Assembly (NCBI GenBank): GCA_002189035.1
Contig: NEEC01000019.1
Span: 1,550,001 to 1,614,000, forward strand
Reading direction: 5' to 3'
DNA from: Utricularia gibba
Taxonomy: Eukaryota; Streptophyta; Magnoliopsida; Lamiales; Lentibulariaceae
Length of the DNA: 64,000 bases
A program made the translations under genes and the position numbers. Of this stretch, positions 1 to 12,304 are shown one piece after another (within the stretch, counting starts at the first letter, position 1; each line of letters begins with the position of its first letter). The notes under the pieces are model-generated. The model worked only from the letters and a program-made list of their open reading frames with translations, did not search any database and was not told where the DNA came from.

Positions 1-640
1 TAAACTTTTTTCTAAACATAATCTATTTTGCAAAGCAAAATCATAAAGTACATCTAAATAAATCATTTTCAGCTAGGATTAGGGTTGATTTTTCTTTATT
101 TTCCCTCCTAATTAGGTTTTTGACTTTTAATATGCGCCTGGATCGGTTGATACCCCTCTTGTGGGTGTAGCCCCGTGGGGGCTGCTTTTGATAACCATGC
201 CCTTAGATTATTTATTCACCTCGAGGTATTACTCTAATCCTTTGTGTTAAATTTAAAGATTGTTTGATATTATAGTATATAAAATTTATATCTAAGTTTA
301 TACAGAAATTATTATTTAATTAACTAACATATGTATATCAGTTTTACATAATTATATCATTTATATATTCATTTTTTTTGAATATGTGGAATCAAGTATA
401 TAATTATATTTATATTAATTACGTATTCAAATTTATATTTTCAAATATAAAATATTATATAAAATTAATAATATATATATATATATATCTAATTATAATA
501 TACTTAAACATACTAATATTTTATCAAACTACCTCTTGCATTCATCTAATTAACTTTGATTATCTTGAATTTTAGTAAAAATATATATGTATTTTATTTA
601 AAAATAAAATAAACACACAGAATTTTCTAAATACTAGTTA

Positions 641-641
641 A

Positions 642-683
<42 letters not shown>

Positions 684-684
684 G
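641..684. repeat. Compound CA/TA microsatellite
   Basis: A run of CA dinucleotides passes directly into a run of TA dinucleotides, typical of a compound simple repeat in plant spacers. Confidence 0.95.
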
Positions 685-1301
685 TACATAAATTTATCTT
701 TTATATAATTAATACAGAAAAAATACTTTATTACATATAATAATTTAATTTACTTTTTAATAATTATAGATTCAATTTATATGTAAAATATTACAGTAAA
801 TTAGTATTAAAATAATTTTCATGTGGAGTGCACATTAACAAGTCATAGGCTACGCCATTAAAGCAAACCACTAGGAAATAAAAGAAATGCTAAGGGAGTG
901 AGGTGGCATGTGGGCGAGTGTGTTCGTGCGTCCGCATCGATTATAAAACAACACTGAACAGTGAGTCTCTTTTAAAAATGAGTGTCATGGTACCATCTCG
1001 CAATATTTTTATAATATTTTTAACGGAATTTAAGTTTTTTATACTTATTTTAAAATATAAAATATGTTGTCAGCAGATTCACGGTGGACAATCGGGATCC
1101 ACCGATCGTCAACGAGAGCAGTGGCAGCGGCAGCGGGCGGGATTGGGACAGGGAATTGTTACTTTCCGAGCGTCTGAATGGATCGGAATGTCCCGTGGTT
1201 AGTCCCAGGCGGCGTTGGAAGATGGGTTTTGCGGGATGAGGTAAAAATTATTGAAATTTATGATGAAATAGGCAAGCATACGTAAAATATAATTATACAA
1301 T

Positions 1302-1400
1302 AAAAATGGATCATATTAAAAAAATTAAATTTAATCGATTATTAATGATTTATAATTTGTTATATACATAATTATTATATTTTCAAATTTCGATATGAAA
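1302..1400 (+). repeat. Dispersed AT-rich repeat B, copy a
   Basis: The core reads roughly ATTAAAAAAATTAAATTTAA, then a GATTATTAATGATTTATAAT-like block and a TTGTTATATAC tail. The same succession occurs at about 1,575-1,735, 41,938-42,070, 42,205-42,390 and 46,895-47,075. The class of element is not known; it could be a SINE or MITE derivative. Confidence 0.55.
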
Positions 1401-1574
1401 TCATATATTCAATCACTTGCCCTCAAATTGAATTGATTTCTGATTCGATTAAGTAGGTGGATTTAATTTTTGGTCACTTAAGTTTAATACATCTTTTTTG
1501 TTTTTTTTAATTAGATCTCACACCAATTACAAACTCATTTTGGTCATCCAAATCATATTGCAACGCAAACGCTC

Positions 1575-1735
1575 TAATACTATATTAAAATTTAAGATAT
1601 GATAAATCAAATGAATACACATGAAATCCAAATACATAATATATATAAATTATATTAAAAAAGATAGTATAAATCGATTATTAATGATTTATAATTTATT
1701 ATATACTTATTATTACAATTTTAAATGTATATTTA
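1575..1735 (+). repeat. Dispersed AT-rich repeat B, copy b
   Basis: This is a longer copy of repeat B. It begins with an AATACTATATTAAAATTTAA-like block, continues through a CATGAAATCCAAATACATAA-like segment and ends in the shared ATTAATGATTTATAATTTAT core. Copies d and e carry the same segment order. Confidence 0.55.
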
Positions 1736-3308
1736 GTATCATGTGTTGTAACATAAAATGGTGTTGCATCTCCAGACGCATGCGCACAAGATGAAAAAAG
1801 AAACGTTTTTACCCATCTTCAAATACAACCTCCCATCTGTCGCCGCCACCGTCGGCGCACGCCGAACCCCACCACCCGTGGAACTCGAGGACCACTGGAT
1901 GTTGTACGTGTAAGTCTTCGGTAATCGTCCCAACTACTTCACCCACCGCCAAATCGGACCAGCCGCCGTAACCCCAGATGGGGTCACTTCGACCGGCGTC
2001 CGCTGGCCCATATTCTTGATTAAGATTTCTATTCAATGGGCGGCCGCCCGCCGCCGCGCCGACCCGAAAAAGAGAACGAGAATCCCCAAATCACCACTTA
2101 TGAAATAACATTCGTCTTCAGCGATGCTTCATTATGTTCGTTACATTATCATGATTTGTTCCCAGGGCTGTGGCTCACGGAAATCACAGCAGACAGATAC
2201 CAAGTTCCGATACTGGCTCCCTGAGTCTCCTTCTCTCTATGGAGAATGCATTTACTCTATTTTTTTCCAGATTGGTTAAAACCAAAGCTCTTGCTTGTTC
2301 TTACTGGGAACTTGGAAACTGCGTTTAATGGCGGAAATCATGCAACCTTCTTGGTTCAACTTCATCTCCTTTTCTTCTGCTACGAGTCTTCTTTCATCCC
2401 CAAATTTAACCCTTTGGATTATGTTTTCAAATTTACATATTTTTAGAATTATTCGTTTAAGAATTATTATATAAATTTTATTTATTTTTAAAATTATAAA
2501 AAATGATAATTTTTATATAATTATATTTTATATATTTACAAATTAAAAAATATATATTTTATAAAAATATGTTTTAAATAATATCTATCGATTTGGACCA
2601 GTTTTTATATTTTAAAATGTGATTCGATGGGTGTGTCTCTCTTCTATGGATTCCAAACCGCCATTTTATACAATATAATTAATTATTCTTTTTTTAAAGT
2701 TATTTTTTGTTATATTTGTCGCTCTCTCCTTTCTTTCAATGCACTTGTTGACTAGTCCTGTCCGTTTATATTTATTCAAAATTCCATAAAATTTAAAATT
2801 TTGAATTGCCTCCAAAAAATCGAAGAAATTACTAAATTTCATGAATTTTTTGAGAAATACTTTGTTTTATGACGAATTTCTGACGATTCTTTAAATTTAA
2901 ATGGAATTTCTGACGGTCCAGGATCCGTAGAGAGCATCGCTCGTCTATGGGTGTGTGCCACCATCATGTGATAAGCACGATATTTTTTATAAATTAATTC
3001 AATTAAAATCAAAACAAGCGGCAGAGGAAGCTTGGTGTCACGTGGATGGTCGATTTTGCAATTCATATATATATATATATATTTTTATTTTTATTTATTT
3101 ATTTATTTTAAAAAATACAGGTTTATTTATGGAATGGTTTCCATTTTGAAACTTGCGCATGTACATGAAATGATGAAAAAATGGGGAGGGATGATGTGAA
3201 ATATGCGGATGTGTACTGTTTAAAAAACAATTGAATGGGATTAAAATTTAAAAACTCCAAAATTCAAGAACGAACCTCGCGCATGGTGACGGGGGATGGC
3301 CGGCCTTC

Positions 3309-4259
3309 CTACTCCATCAAGAACCGTCTCACGATCCTCACGCTGGGGGCGACCACCTCCCTCTCCCACTCCTCCGCCGCCCCCCGCCCGTCCATCGCCG
3401 CCCGTATCGCCGCCGTCGCGTCCACTCTCTTGATATCCCACCCGCCGGCGTCGCGCAGCCGGAGGATCTTACCCATTTGTGTCTTCGCTAGCTGCCACGT
3501 GTTTAGCTTAATGGCCCTCACCGCGGCGTAGTACTCCCTCTTTTTCTCTTCGGTATCTGTGATTGGCCAGTCCGCCTTAAATTTCTCAAAGTACCCGGCG
3601 AATTCCGGTACGCCGATCGCCTTATTGATGCCGCTTTGACTCGCCTCCGATTCCCATTGCCGTCGATTCGAGAAGTGGTCCCCTAGCTCGTTAAACATCC
3701 CGGCATCGAGCATATCGTCGACGCGTTTGTCCAAGTACGGTTTCAGGACCGCCGGAGAAACGTCGATCCAGAGGAAACAGCAATCGTATCTCAGATCCCC
3801 GCAAATGCCCGAAACCTCAGCGGCGTCGAATCCCGGATTGCTGTTTTTCCTCGCCAACAGTGCGTAGATAAACGAATTGGACCCTCCCACGACGAACGGC
3901 ACTCTCCGACGTGCCGCAATCTCCGAAATCGTGATCCCCGCCGTTGCCCTGAAATCAGATGACGTGAATTCCGAATCGGGCTCCATTTCCCCGATCAGAT
4001 GGTGAGCCACGCTCCTCCTCTCCGCCACTGGAATCTTGTTGGTGGTGATATCGAGGCCTCTGTAAACCTGAATCTTATCGGAGTTGATGATCTCCGACGA
4101 GGGGAAGTATCTGGCAGCCAAATCCACAGACAGCTTAGATTTCCCACATCCGGTGGACCCCATTATCACCACCACCTTCGTGGCGGCGCCACTCGACACC
4201 ATGCGTTTCAGAGACGGGAACACTGCTCGATCACACAAAACCGATGCTAATCCTATCAT
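3309..4259 (-). CDS. IPT: Adenylate isopentenyltransferase (cytokinin synthase)
   Basis: This enzyme transfers an isopentenyl group from DMAPP to ATP/ADP, the first step of cytokinin synthesis. In other plants it acts mostly in plastids or cytosol. The 316-residue intronless frame has the P-loop GSTGCGKS at about residues 34-41, the segment NSDKIQVYRGLDITTNK, the VVGGSNSFI segment near the middle, the RYDCCFLWIDV block and the GINKAIGVPEF block. All are hallmarks of the plant ATP/ADP IPT clade (IPT3/IPT5-like), distinct from tRNA-type IPTs, which are much longer and contain introns. The first ATG of the frame gives a usual N-terminus just ahead of the P-loop; a second ATG at residue 20 is possible. 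The protein ends soon after the conserved RRFL segment, slightly shorter than some paralogues. The family is firm; the exact paralogue is not. Confidence 0.93.
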   Translation of the reverse strand: MIGLASVLCDRAVFPSLKRMVSSGAATKVVVIMGSTGCGKSKLSVDLAARYFPSSEIINSDKIQVYRGLDITTNKIPVAERRSVAHHLIGEMEPDSEFTSSDFRATAGITISEIAARRRVPFVVGGSNSFIYALLARKNSNPGFDAAEVSGICGDLRYDCCFLWIDVSPAVLKPYLDKRVDDMLDAGMFNELGDHFSNRRQWESEASQSGINKAIGVPEFAGYFEKFKADWPITDTEEKKREYYAAVRAIKLNTWQLAKTQMGKILRLRDAGGWDIKRVDATAAIRAAMDGRGAAEEWEREVVAPSVRIVRRFLME

Positions 4260-5541
4260 ACAGATTCACTCCTTCCTCTCCCCCAAAATCCCCCCGATTT
4301 TACCCTCACAATTAAAAAAAAAAAAATTTCGATCAAGTTCAATACCGTTTCCAGCTTCCCGAGATGACGAAGCACAGCTATTTATCATAATTACATCCAA
4401 TAAAAATACAAATGACCATAATACCCTCAATCCCAGTGGATTATCTCATACTGATATTCACTCCGCAGAGCGGTTTAAAAAAATAAATAAAATAATAGTA
4501 TATTATAATACAATTAGTAATGTCAAGATTTAATATTTAAAAATGGAAGCAATAATTGGATTTACTTATAATTTTAGTAATCGAAAGGCGAATCATGTGC
4601 AGCCGCGTACGCGTGTCCGAGAGGAGAGGTGTACCAAAAATGGGGAATGTATTTGCACATTTGAGGTCAAAGTCATTTAGTTAGGGATTAATTAATGCAA
4701 GCAGGTGTGTAATTATCTCATAGCTTGTATCTGGTAAGTCAAATAATAAATTAATGTTTAATTAATGGGGACGGGTTAGGCCATTTTAAAGGGATTTTAA
4801 GGCCTTTTTATTTCATTTTTATAAGATAAGAGAATAATTTTGTATAAAAAGACGTTGACTTCTACAAGTGCGAGTGTTACTGTTGAAAAGAAAATTCAAT
4901 ATTCTATTTGTTAATAATTAATAATAGGGAAAAAATGTGAAAATTTTGGGATTGTATGAAGAAATTGCTTGAGATTTTGATGAATGTAATTTTAATTCTT
5001 TTATTTTTTTAAAAAATAATAAATTAAATTAAGGGGGTTTGGCGGTGGCTACTTTAAAATCATTAATACCTATATTTGAACATTTAAGCATGGAAATTAG
5101 GGGAGACCAACCGGTCCAGTATTGTCATATGGAACCCGAACCGGGTTGGGCCGATGGGTGTAATTTGGAATCCGTTACCAGAATTGGGCCGGGCTGGAGA
5201 AGGAGAGTCGACAGCGACGTCGATCTGTGAGAAAAGGGAAATACGGGACGTGACTTGAGTCATATCGGAAAATGAACGCCGGCTGGGCAGCAATGATCTC
5301 CGGTGAAGTAGATTCAAGTCGGCTGCAATGTCATTTTGCTATTTGTTAAACGTCATAAAGTGAGAAGATGACCTTCGGTATGAAATTCCAGCCGGCGTTG
5401 CAGTCAGGAAAAGGTTGCGTAAATTTCTTTGAATTTTCTCTTTTCTTTGTCTTCTTTAATCGTGCATCACGTTTTATGAACGCTGATGTGAAATTCTAGG
5501 AATAAAAAAGGCAGCTTTCCCACAAGGGGGGTTCGATCTCC
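4260..5541. other. Spacer between divergent IPT and lipase-like genes
   Basis: This is the shared upstream region of the minus-strand IPT gene and the plus-strand hydrolase gene. It is AT-rich on the IPT side and moderately GC-rich from about 5,090 to 5,400. No further gene is recognised. Confidence 0.6.
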
Positions 5542-7726
5542 ATGGATGTCGGTTTTGTGTCATCTTTCCAGCCATATTTACTTCCAGATTACGCCCATTT
5601 TCGCCGGAATATTTTCACACCCCTTTTCCTCCGTCCAGAAATCTATACTGAAGTGTTATCCCGGCGGAGACTGTTAATCGTGGCGCAGAAGAAGTCGAAG
5701 ATTGCTGGCGTAAGCGAGGAGTTAAACGCTATCGCATCTCAGAATTTGGATCATGCCCCTGCTCGGAGAAGGGTTCGTTTAGCGTTCACTAGAGTACAGG
5801 AGCAGCTCGATCACGTGCTGTTCAAGGTAGTATTATCACTTTATCATTTGATTCATGTTAATTTGAATCCATGGGGATGGAGTCATAGTGCTGTGTTTTT
5901 AATTTTTTCGTTTTGCAGATGGCCCCAACTGGAATAAGAACAGAGGAGGTGCGTGAGCTTCTCTGCTACAATAATTTCTAGTATGGTTGAGATTCTTCAC
6001 TGTCTCTGCTAACTTATTTTCTTAATGATCAGCAACTCTTATCATTTACTGGCATTCCATAGGCTTCTTTTGATCAATTTTTCATAGATTTGTATCATAT
6101 CCTTTGCGATGCATGTTTAAAAAGTAGGGAAATATAATTTAGGGAGAGAGTTGGAAAGGTGTTTGAATTGTTTTTAAGTATAGTGTTCATGGAAAATAAG
6201 TATTTATTATGCAGACTGTATTTGTTTCTGCGAGAGATATAAAAGAGGTCCTGCAAACAGTACTGATAAGCCTTTCTTTGATGTCATATGCTGTATAATA
6301 TTGTGGATCCTTGCTCGCCTATTTTTTTTTCTGTTATACATCAACTTGCTTCGCATTTTCTACTGTCCAAGGTGTGGAAACCATTTTAAAGCGACTGTTT
6401 TTTAACATATCCTCTGCCCTTGCCCATTGAAAACAGTGGTATGAAATAAATTCCACCGGACTAGAAATCTTCTGTAAGTGCTGGTTACCCAAATCAGGAA
6501 TGAGGATTAAGGGTGCTCTGTTTTTTTGCCATGGATACGGCGATACTTGCACCTTTTTCTTTGAAGGTTCGCATTTCTCAAGTTGTGTTTTAACAGTTCA
6601 TCACAAGCCTTTGAGCAAATTCCCACCTTTATTAGTCTCAGCAGCCTGAAAGAGTAGTTGATTTCCAGGAATTGCGAAGCACATAGCTTCCTCCGGTTAC
6701 GCACTGTATGCCATTGACCATCCTGGATTTGGTCTTTCCGAAGGACTCCATGGGTATGTCCCTTCCTTCGATGGCATTGTTGATAATGCCATTGAGCTTT
6801 TCGGAATAATGAAAGGTGTGCTCAGAAAATGATAGCATCTCGAACCTTCTGAAACATGCAAGTTTTTCTAACGGTTGCTGTGGGATCCTTCCTCACAGAT
6901 AGGCTGGAGATACGGGGGCTGCCCAGGTTCCTTTTCGGCCAGTCGATGGGAGGAGCTGTGGCCATCAAAGCACTGCTCAAGGCACCTGAGGAGTGGGATG
7001 GAATCGTGCTTGTTGCTCCCATGTGCAAGGTAATGAATGCTAAGGCATTTTCAGGTTGCTTGATTCCATGCAGTTTTTTCTTGGACAAAGTTTATAGAAT
7101 TCATGATCACTTCACTATTTTTTCCAGATCTCCCAGGAGATGCAGCCTCCTATTCCTCTCCAGAAAATCTTCATATGCCTATCCCGTCTCCTTCCACAAG
7201 CGAAGCTTGTCCCTCAGAAGGACTTGGCGGATTTGGCATTCAGAGAACCGAAGAAAAAACAAATGGTTTCTGCTCACTTTACATCCTAGTTTCCCATCCC
7301 TGACTGATCTTATCTGACACAGAATTCCCTCTCCAGGCGCCATACAATGTGATCTGTTACTCCAGTGAAACCCGTCTCCGGACTGCCGTTGAACTACTAA
7401 ACGCTACAAACTACATCGAAGACCACCTTGATAAGGTCCGTTGTCAGGCAGCATCACGGCCCATGATTCTCTCCCTCTTCAATAACTTGGCTCCATTTCA
7501 TCCACAGGTCGCTTCCCCAATTCTGATCCTTCACGGCGCCGCGGACAAGGTGACTGATCCTCACGTGAGCAAGTTCCTGTACGAACGTGCATCCAGCAAG
7601 GACAAGACACTGAAGCTGTACGAAGACGGCTTCCACTGCATCCTCGAGGGAGAGCCCGATTCCCGAATCATGACTGTTATCGGAGACATCATCTCCTGGC
7701 TCGATTCCAGAACCTTCCTCAAGTGA
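5542..7726 (+). CDS. MAGL: Monoacylglycerol lipase-like alpha/beta hydrolase
   Basis: This serine hydrolase belongs to the plant MAGL/caffeoylshikimate-esterase-like family, which cleaves monoacylglycerols or related esters. Eight exons join in frame: 5542-5826, 5919-5948, 6437-6566, 6669-6815, 6899-7029, 7128-7265, 7337-7435 and 7508-7726, giving 392 residues. The family signature CHGYGDTCTFFFEG spans the exon 3/4 junction. The nucleophile elbow is GQSMGG (Ser at about 213). The acid is the Asp of HGAADKVTDP (about 333) and the base is the His of DGFHCILEGEPD (about 363), so the triad is complete. A roughly 100-residue extension precedes the core and includes a RRRVRLAFTRVQEQLDHVLF segment. 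The same type of extension occurs in plastid-type members, so plastid targeting is inferred. The 30-base second exon is unusually small but in phase on both sides. Confidence 0.9.
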
Positions 7727-8423
7727 TCAGCAACATCCCTCCCCATTTTAACATGACGTCAGTCTCTAGCCGGACAAGTCCAAGGAAGAAGACGATCGTG
7801 GGCGGGGTGCGGAGCCCGGCCCAATAGACCGGTCGCCGATCGGCGGTACGATCCTATTCTGTACTACCCCCTATGCGTCGTAGCCCAGTGCACATCTCTG
7901 TGGTACGTTCCTCCTTTGTTTACTCCGAATTTCTTGTTCGGGTCGTCGCATTCTAATAATAACAATCAATGCTCGTGATCTCCGACGAGCAGGTGCGCCA
8001 CCAGCGAACCCACACTCCGCTCCTTACCGCTCCGAAGAGGCACCCGCCTCCCTGCCAGATTTTGACAGCCCATGTGCTCCCTTCCGACATCCACGGTTTA
8101 CCGCCGTACACTTAATAATCAACCCTAGAAATTTAAATTATATTTTTTTACACTAAAAATCATTTCTATTTTGTGAAAAATTTTCTGATAAATAAAAAAT
8201 GAGTAAATGTGCGTGAGTGCTGGGATTTTTTTTGGGTGTTTGATTTGAATTATTTTTTATATTTTTTTGTTATGGCAGATAAATAATGTATATAATAGTG
8301 AACAGTGAGCCGTCGATGAGGGCTGATGCAGGCACTATAAACGACTCAGCTAACGGCCTTCCCTGAATTTAAGTAAAGTATTTTTCTTGTCATCAGCACT
8401 GGAAGGAGGAAGCTGCGGAAGAG
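7727..8423. other. Spacer and LBD promoter
   Basis: This stretch carries the 3' end of the hydrolase gene and the promoter of the LBD gene. It is GC-rich to about 8,100 and then AT-rich. No gene is seen. Confidence 0.6.
8336..8341 (+). promoter_or_regulatory. TATA box of the LBD gene
   Basis: TATAAA lies about 88 bases upstream of the LBD start codon, at a normal plant distance once a short leader is allowed for. Confidence 0.5.
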
Positions 8424-9228
8424 ATGAGTTGCAATGGTTGCAGAGTTCTTCGCAAGGCCTGCCCGGAGAGCTGCGCTCTCCGGGATTCCCTCAGATGGAT
8501 CAAGTCCGACGAAGCCCAGGCCAACGCCACCAGATTTCTGGCGAAATTCTACGGCCGGAGCGGGCTAATCAACCTGCTCACCGCCGCGGGGGACTGCGCC
8601 GTCCGTCCCCGTGCGTTTCTTTTCTTTCTTCCCTCAACTGTGGTTTCCTGGGGATTCCATTTACTGATGATCTTGGTTCTCGATTTTTTTTCTTTTTTTT
8701 TTTTTGACAGAGATTTGTCGCTCGCTGCTGTACGAAGCCTGCGGGCGGATTGTTAACCCGATCTACGGATCCGTCGGGCTATTCGCCAACGGGGACTGGC
8801 AGCGGTGCCACATGGCCGTGGAATCGGTGCTTAAAGGAAGACCCCTATTGAAAACAATTACCGTGGAGGGAGACAAGGAGCAACAGTTACCCGTGTCCCC
8901 GACCGAAGCCTGCGAAATCCGGCACGTTTCGAAGGAGGCCGGCGTGGATCGCCGCGTCAGGACAAGGAAGCGGGCGAAAAAGGAGACGTCGATGCGGCAG
9001 AGCGAGATTGACGAGTTATTGTCAAAGGTGAAACTCTCCCTCCCCGGCGAGAAATTCACCCTCACCGGCTGGGACGGCCAAGCGGCACAGCAAACGGAAT
9101 CTCGGTCCCCGGAGAGACGGGCGCCGGATTCCGAGGGCGATAAAACGAGCAGCAGCCCCTCTTGCGGCGGCTCCATGGAACTGGAGTTGACCTTGGGCCC
9201 CAATAATCTCCTGTTACACTGCTCCTGA
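8424..9228 (+). CDS. LBD: Class II LOB-domain transcription factor
   Basis: This plant-specific DNA-binding protein resembles LBD37-42, a class linked in other plants to nitrogen and anthocyanin control. Two exons, 8424-8610 and 8711-9228, encode 234 residues. The C-block CX2CX6CX3C uses Cys 3, 6, 13 and 17 ([17 protein letters not shown]). It is followed by [20 protein letters not shown], and after the intron by the signature [21 protein letters not shown] leucine-zipper-like class I tail is absent, which fits class II. The C-terminus carries LELTL, an EAR-type repression motif, just before the stop, so a repressor role is inferred. A basic KRAKK patch lies in the linker. The ATG at 8424 is chosen because it starts the LOB domain exactly as in the family. 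Confidence 0.93.
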
Positions 9229-12200
9229 AAGCTTTTAACCGGATCTAGAGCTGGGTTTGTAGAGTAAAACACTTTTGGGCCTTGTACACTTCCCATCCAC
9301 CATTCACTTTCACCATTCTAAATCATGATTGACTCGTTCGTTTTTTCTACAAAATCCAAAAATACGATATCCTAAATTATAATTTCATGTGAATATAACC
9401 AATCTTTATATCAAATTTAAAAGTCGTCGACAAATATTCTTCTTCTCTTCTCCATCCACCCTTTCAATTATATCCATTTCAAGAATCAACTCATCAAGAC
9501 CTGATTTGGAATGCGTTTTCGCGTGTGTAAAATTCTCCAAATAATGTTTTAACCGGAAACTGGTGTCTGATCTAAAAAAGAAGACAGTCACTACCCATGG
9601 TTTTGCGTTTTGGCGACTACCGGTATGCTGAGCTGAGCTGCGTCGCCGCGTCATCCATGACATTATCAGGGTCCCGTGTCGGACACACGCCAGAGGAAAA
9701 AAATATAGGTTTTTAATAGTCGCCCCCATCCCTCCCTCCCCCCCAGCTCTAAAACCATAATGGTGCCGGGCGATGACGTCGAGGCATTACCGCCGAGGCG
9801 AAACCATGGGCCTGTGCTGGACACACGCCTATCCCCAGATCAGATCCGTATCCTTCTCCCTTCGCTTGTGTTGACCGCACAACGAATGTGAAAATTCAAT
9901 GTACCAACGGGTTCCATTCTCTCCTCCTAATGCCACTTTCATTTTTGTAACAAACCAACAACTTTAGACGTATTGTGTTAGAATACACAATCTCATATCG
10001 AAAAATGAAATTAATATCATCAAAAGATTTAATGATCATTTTTCTAAATGATTCTGGTTTCAATTCTTGAATTATGCATAGATGAGTGTATATTATAGGA
10101 TGGTCTGAGTTCTAAATCAACATCAAATGGGATTGAAACCGGAACCGTCTGCGCGATTATGAGCCACCAATTAAAAAAATGGGGACGAGAGAAGTGAACA
10201 CAAATTCACCACTCGTCTCTTTCTTTTTTGTTTTGTTTTAAAATAAGAGTCCGGTAAGAATGCAATTTCTTTATTATTTACAAGCAGCGGGGGGCAGGGG
10301 AGGCCTTGTCTTGGTCCACTTCTTGTCCATGTCAACCAATGGGTCGTCTCCAATGCCTCCTCCTCTTTCTTTTCATTTCAACACTTGTAACTTGTCTTCG
10401 GACAATGAATCTCGTGGGCGACATGCCCTGCCTGGAATTCCACATAATTAGACATCCATTCCGGTTTGTGTGCATGATGGTATGTATTATGATGGATGAT
10501 TCCCGGGATTCATCCCACTAAATAAAAAATATTATTATATTATATTATATTATATTTAAATCCAAATCCAACTAGAAAACTATTTATCCTAATGGTTGTT
10601 TTCAGCTAAAACCTCTTTTTCGTATGGTTTTGGGGGGGCCCACTCCAGCACACAGAAAAGGCATAGCGGGGGTCACTTTCATACCACCCAATTAAAAATT
10701 AATGTTTTTTTAAAGAGAAAAGCATGTACGGACTTCTCCTCGTTCACCTTTTTTTTTTAAAAGAGAAAATAATTACTTGTTTTTAAATGTACAGTTTATT
10801 TATTTTATTTAAAAGTATTTTTTAATGCAGAAATACGACGACAAGGGATTAGAATGGATTCCTGAAATACCGCACAATTGGCATCCCGATAGCAAGCAAC
10901 TTTCCATTTAAATAGTTATTATCTGTGTGCGGGTGCAGGAGTGGTGTGTGGACAGCACACAGTTTTCCCCCCAAGCTCGCCAGGTGGTATTTGACTTCAT
11001 CCCCAAACTCAAGAATAATATCCCACATCGTGAATCTCCGATGGAATTAACGTTTTTTTTTAATTAAATATTATTTGCACACCTGGAAAATAAAGAATTT
11101 TCAATTTATCAAGAATATTCCTATTCGATTTCGTTTCAAAATTGAACAATGCGTCCAATCGGGAAGACGCTACGTCATTTCGATTGCCACAGTTTTTTTA
11201 AGTTTATAATATATATTTTAAAAAATAATAATAAATGCATATAAATAAAGGCAAAATAGCAACATCATGATTACATATAAAAATAATAAAAAAGTACGTG
11301 ATTACGTCATAGAAGCAGACGAAAACATGTCTGTACATAAATAAATGCTGAATATAAAAAATATTGAGTGTATGTTCTATAAAATTTTTAGAACTTATTT
11401 TTATTTTTGAAAAAGTAAAAAGTAAAAATAAAAATAGTTTATAAAAATAAAAGTAAAAATGAGTGTTCTAGAAAAGTATAAAAAATTTTATGAATTTATG
11501 TTGAAAAATAGAAATAGAATATAAAAATAGTTCATCTCTACTTTTTCAAAAACTATTTTTGAAGTGTAATACCAAAAGTATTTTTAGTAAAAGTAGAAGT
11601 AAAAATAAGTGGTATTCTGGAATAAAATTATTTTTACTTTTTCAAAAATAAAAATATATTGTAAAAATTTTCTAGAATAAACTTTGAGTTTCTTCTTTTA
11701 TTTTGATTGGGCTTGTTTCTAATAATGGGCTTTGTCTTCGACGCACCCAAAGCCCATTCCTTAAGCTTCAGGGCCATGTTTTATTTATATTTTCGAAAAT
11801 AATGTAGTAATAAGCATTTTTAGATTTTTGAATTTTGTGCAATAATAAAATTGTTTTTAATATATTTTTGAAACAAAAGGTATTTTAAATAGAGTTTGTT
11901 TTTATTTTCATAAAGCGTTAATTATCTAATAATTTCATGGAGAATGTTTTATTTAAAGGTAGATATTTCGCTTGTGGAATTTTGAGTGTAGAGGAATTAG
12001 AGTTGTTTTGCAAGGGAGATGATAATTATAGAAAACACGATCACCACAAGTAGATGAGAAGTCGATTCTCCGGCACGGCGGGGCCAGGGCGGTGGCGACA
12101 ACGTTTGTACTCATCTGATGTTGAACCGGGAGTTGCTGCTGCATCTTTTAGGCCGGCCTATTCATTGAATTGTTTAGTATAGAACTTTGAGAACTTGTGG

Positions 12201-12304
12201 GAAAACCAACACTAGCATTGGCTTTTTGGTAGCGAAAACTGACATGATTCTGAGTTACAGTCGTTTTGTGAAGAAGATTGGAACGGCGGTGATTACATTA
12301 GGTT
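9229..12304. other. AT-rich spacer with foldback element
   Basis: There are 3 kb without a recognisable gene. A MITE-like foldback copy sits at about 11,373-11,680 (listed). A few short open frames near 10,200-10,500 lack any known motif. Confidence 0.6.
11373..11680 (+). mobile_element. MITE-like foldback element, copy 1
   Basis: The element is about 310 bases and AT-rich. Its ends are inverted repeats: GTTCTATAAAATTTTTA on the left matches the reverse complement of the right end, ATTCTAGAAAATTTTTA. The interior is full of AAAAATAGAAGTAAAAATAA-like stretches. The same architecture occurs at about 16,734-17,050 and, inverted, at 37,299-37,588. No coding capacity is present, so it would be non-autonomous. 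Confidence 0.6.

Larger units (their letters stand above)
1..3308. other. AT-rich intergenic spacer
   Basis: No gene is recognised here. The stretch holds AT and CA/TA microsatellites and two copies of a dispersed AT-rich repeat (listed separately). A GC-richer patch at about 1,800-2,230 has short open frames on both strands, but none resembles a known family. The 3' flank of the minus-strand IPT gene lies at the right end. Confidence 0.6.

Noticed and set aside
641-684. Regular repeats that could suggest a CRISPR-like or satellite array
   Set aside because: The unit is a plain dinucleotide; there are no spacers, and the genome is clearly eukaryotic.
1809-2036. Minus-strand frame containing PIWGYGGWSDLAVGEVVG
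   Set aside because: It is short and isolated in repeat-rich DNA, with overlapping frames on both strands; no family recognised.
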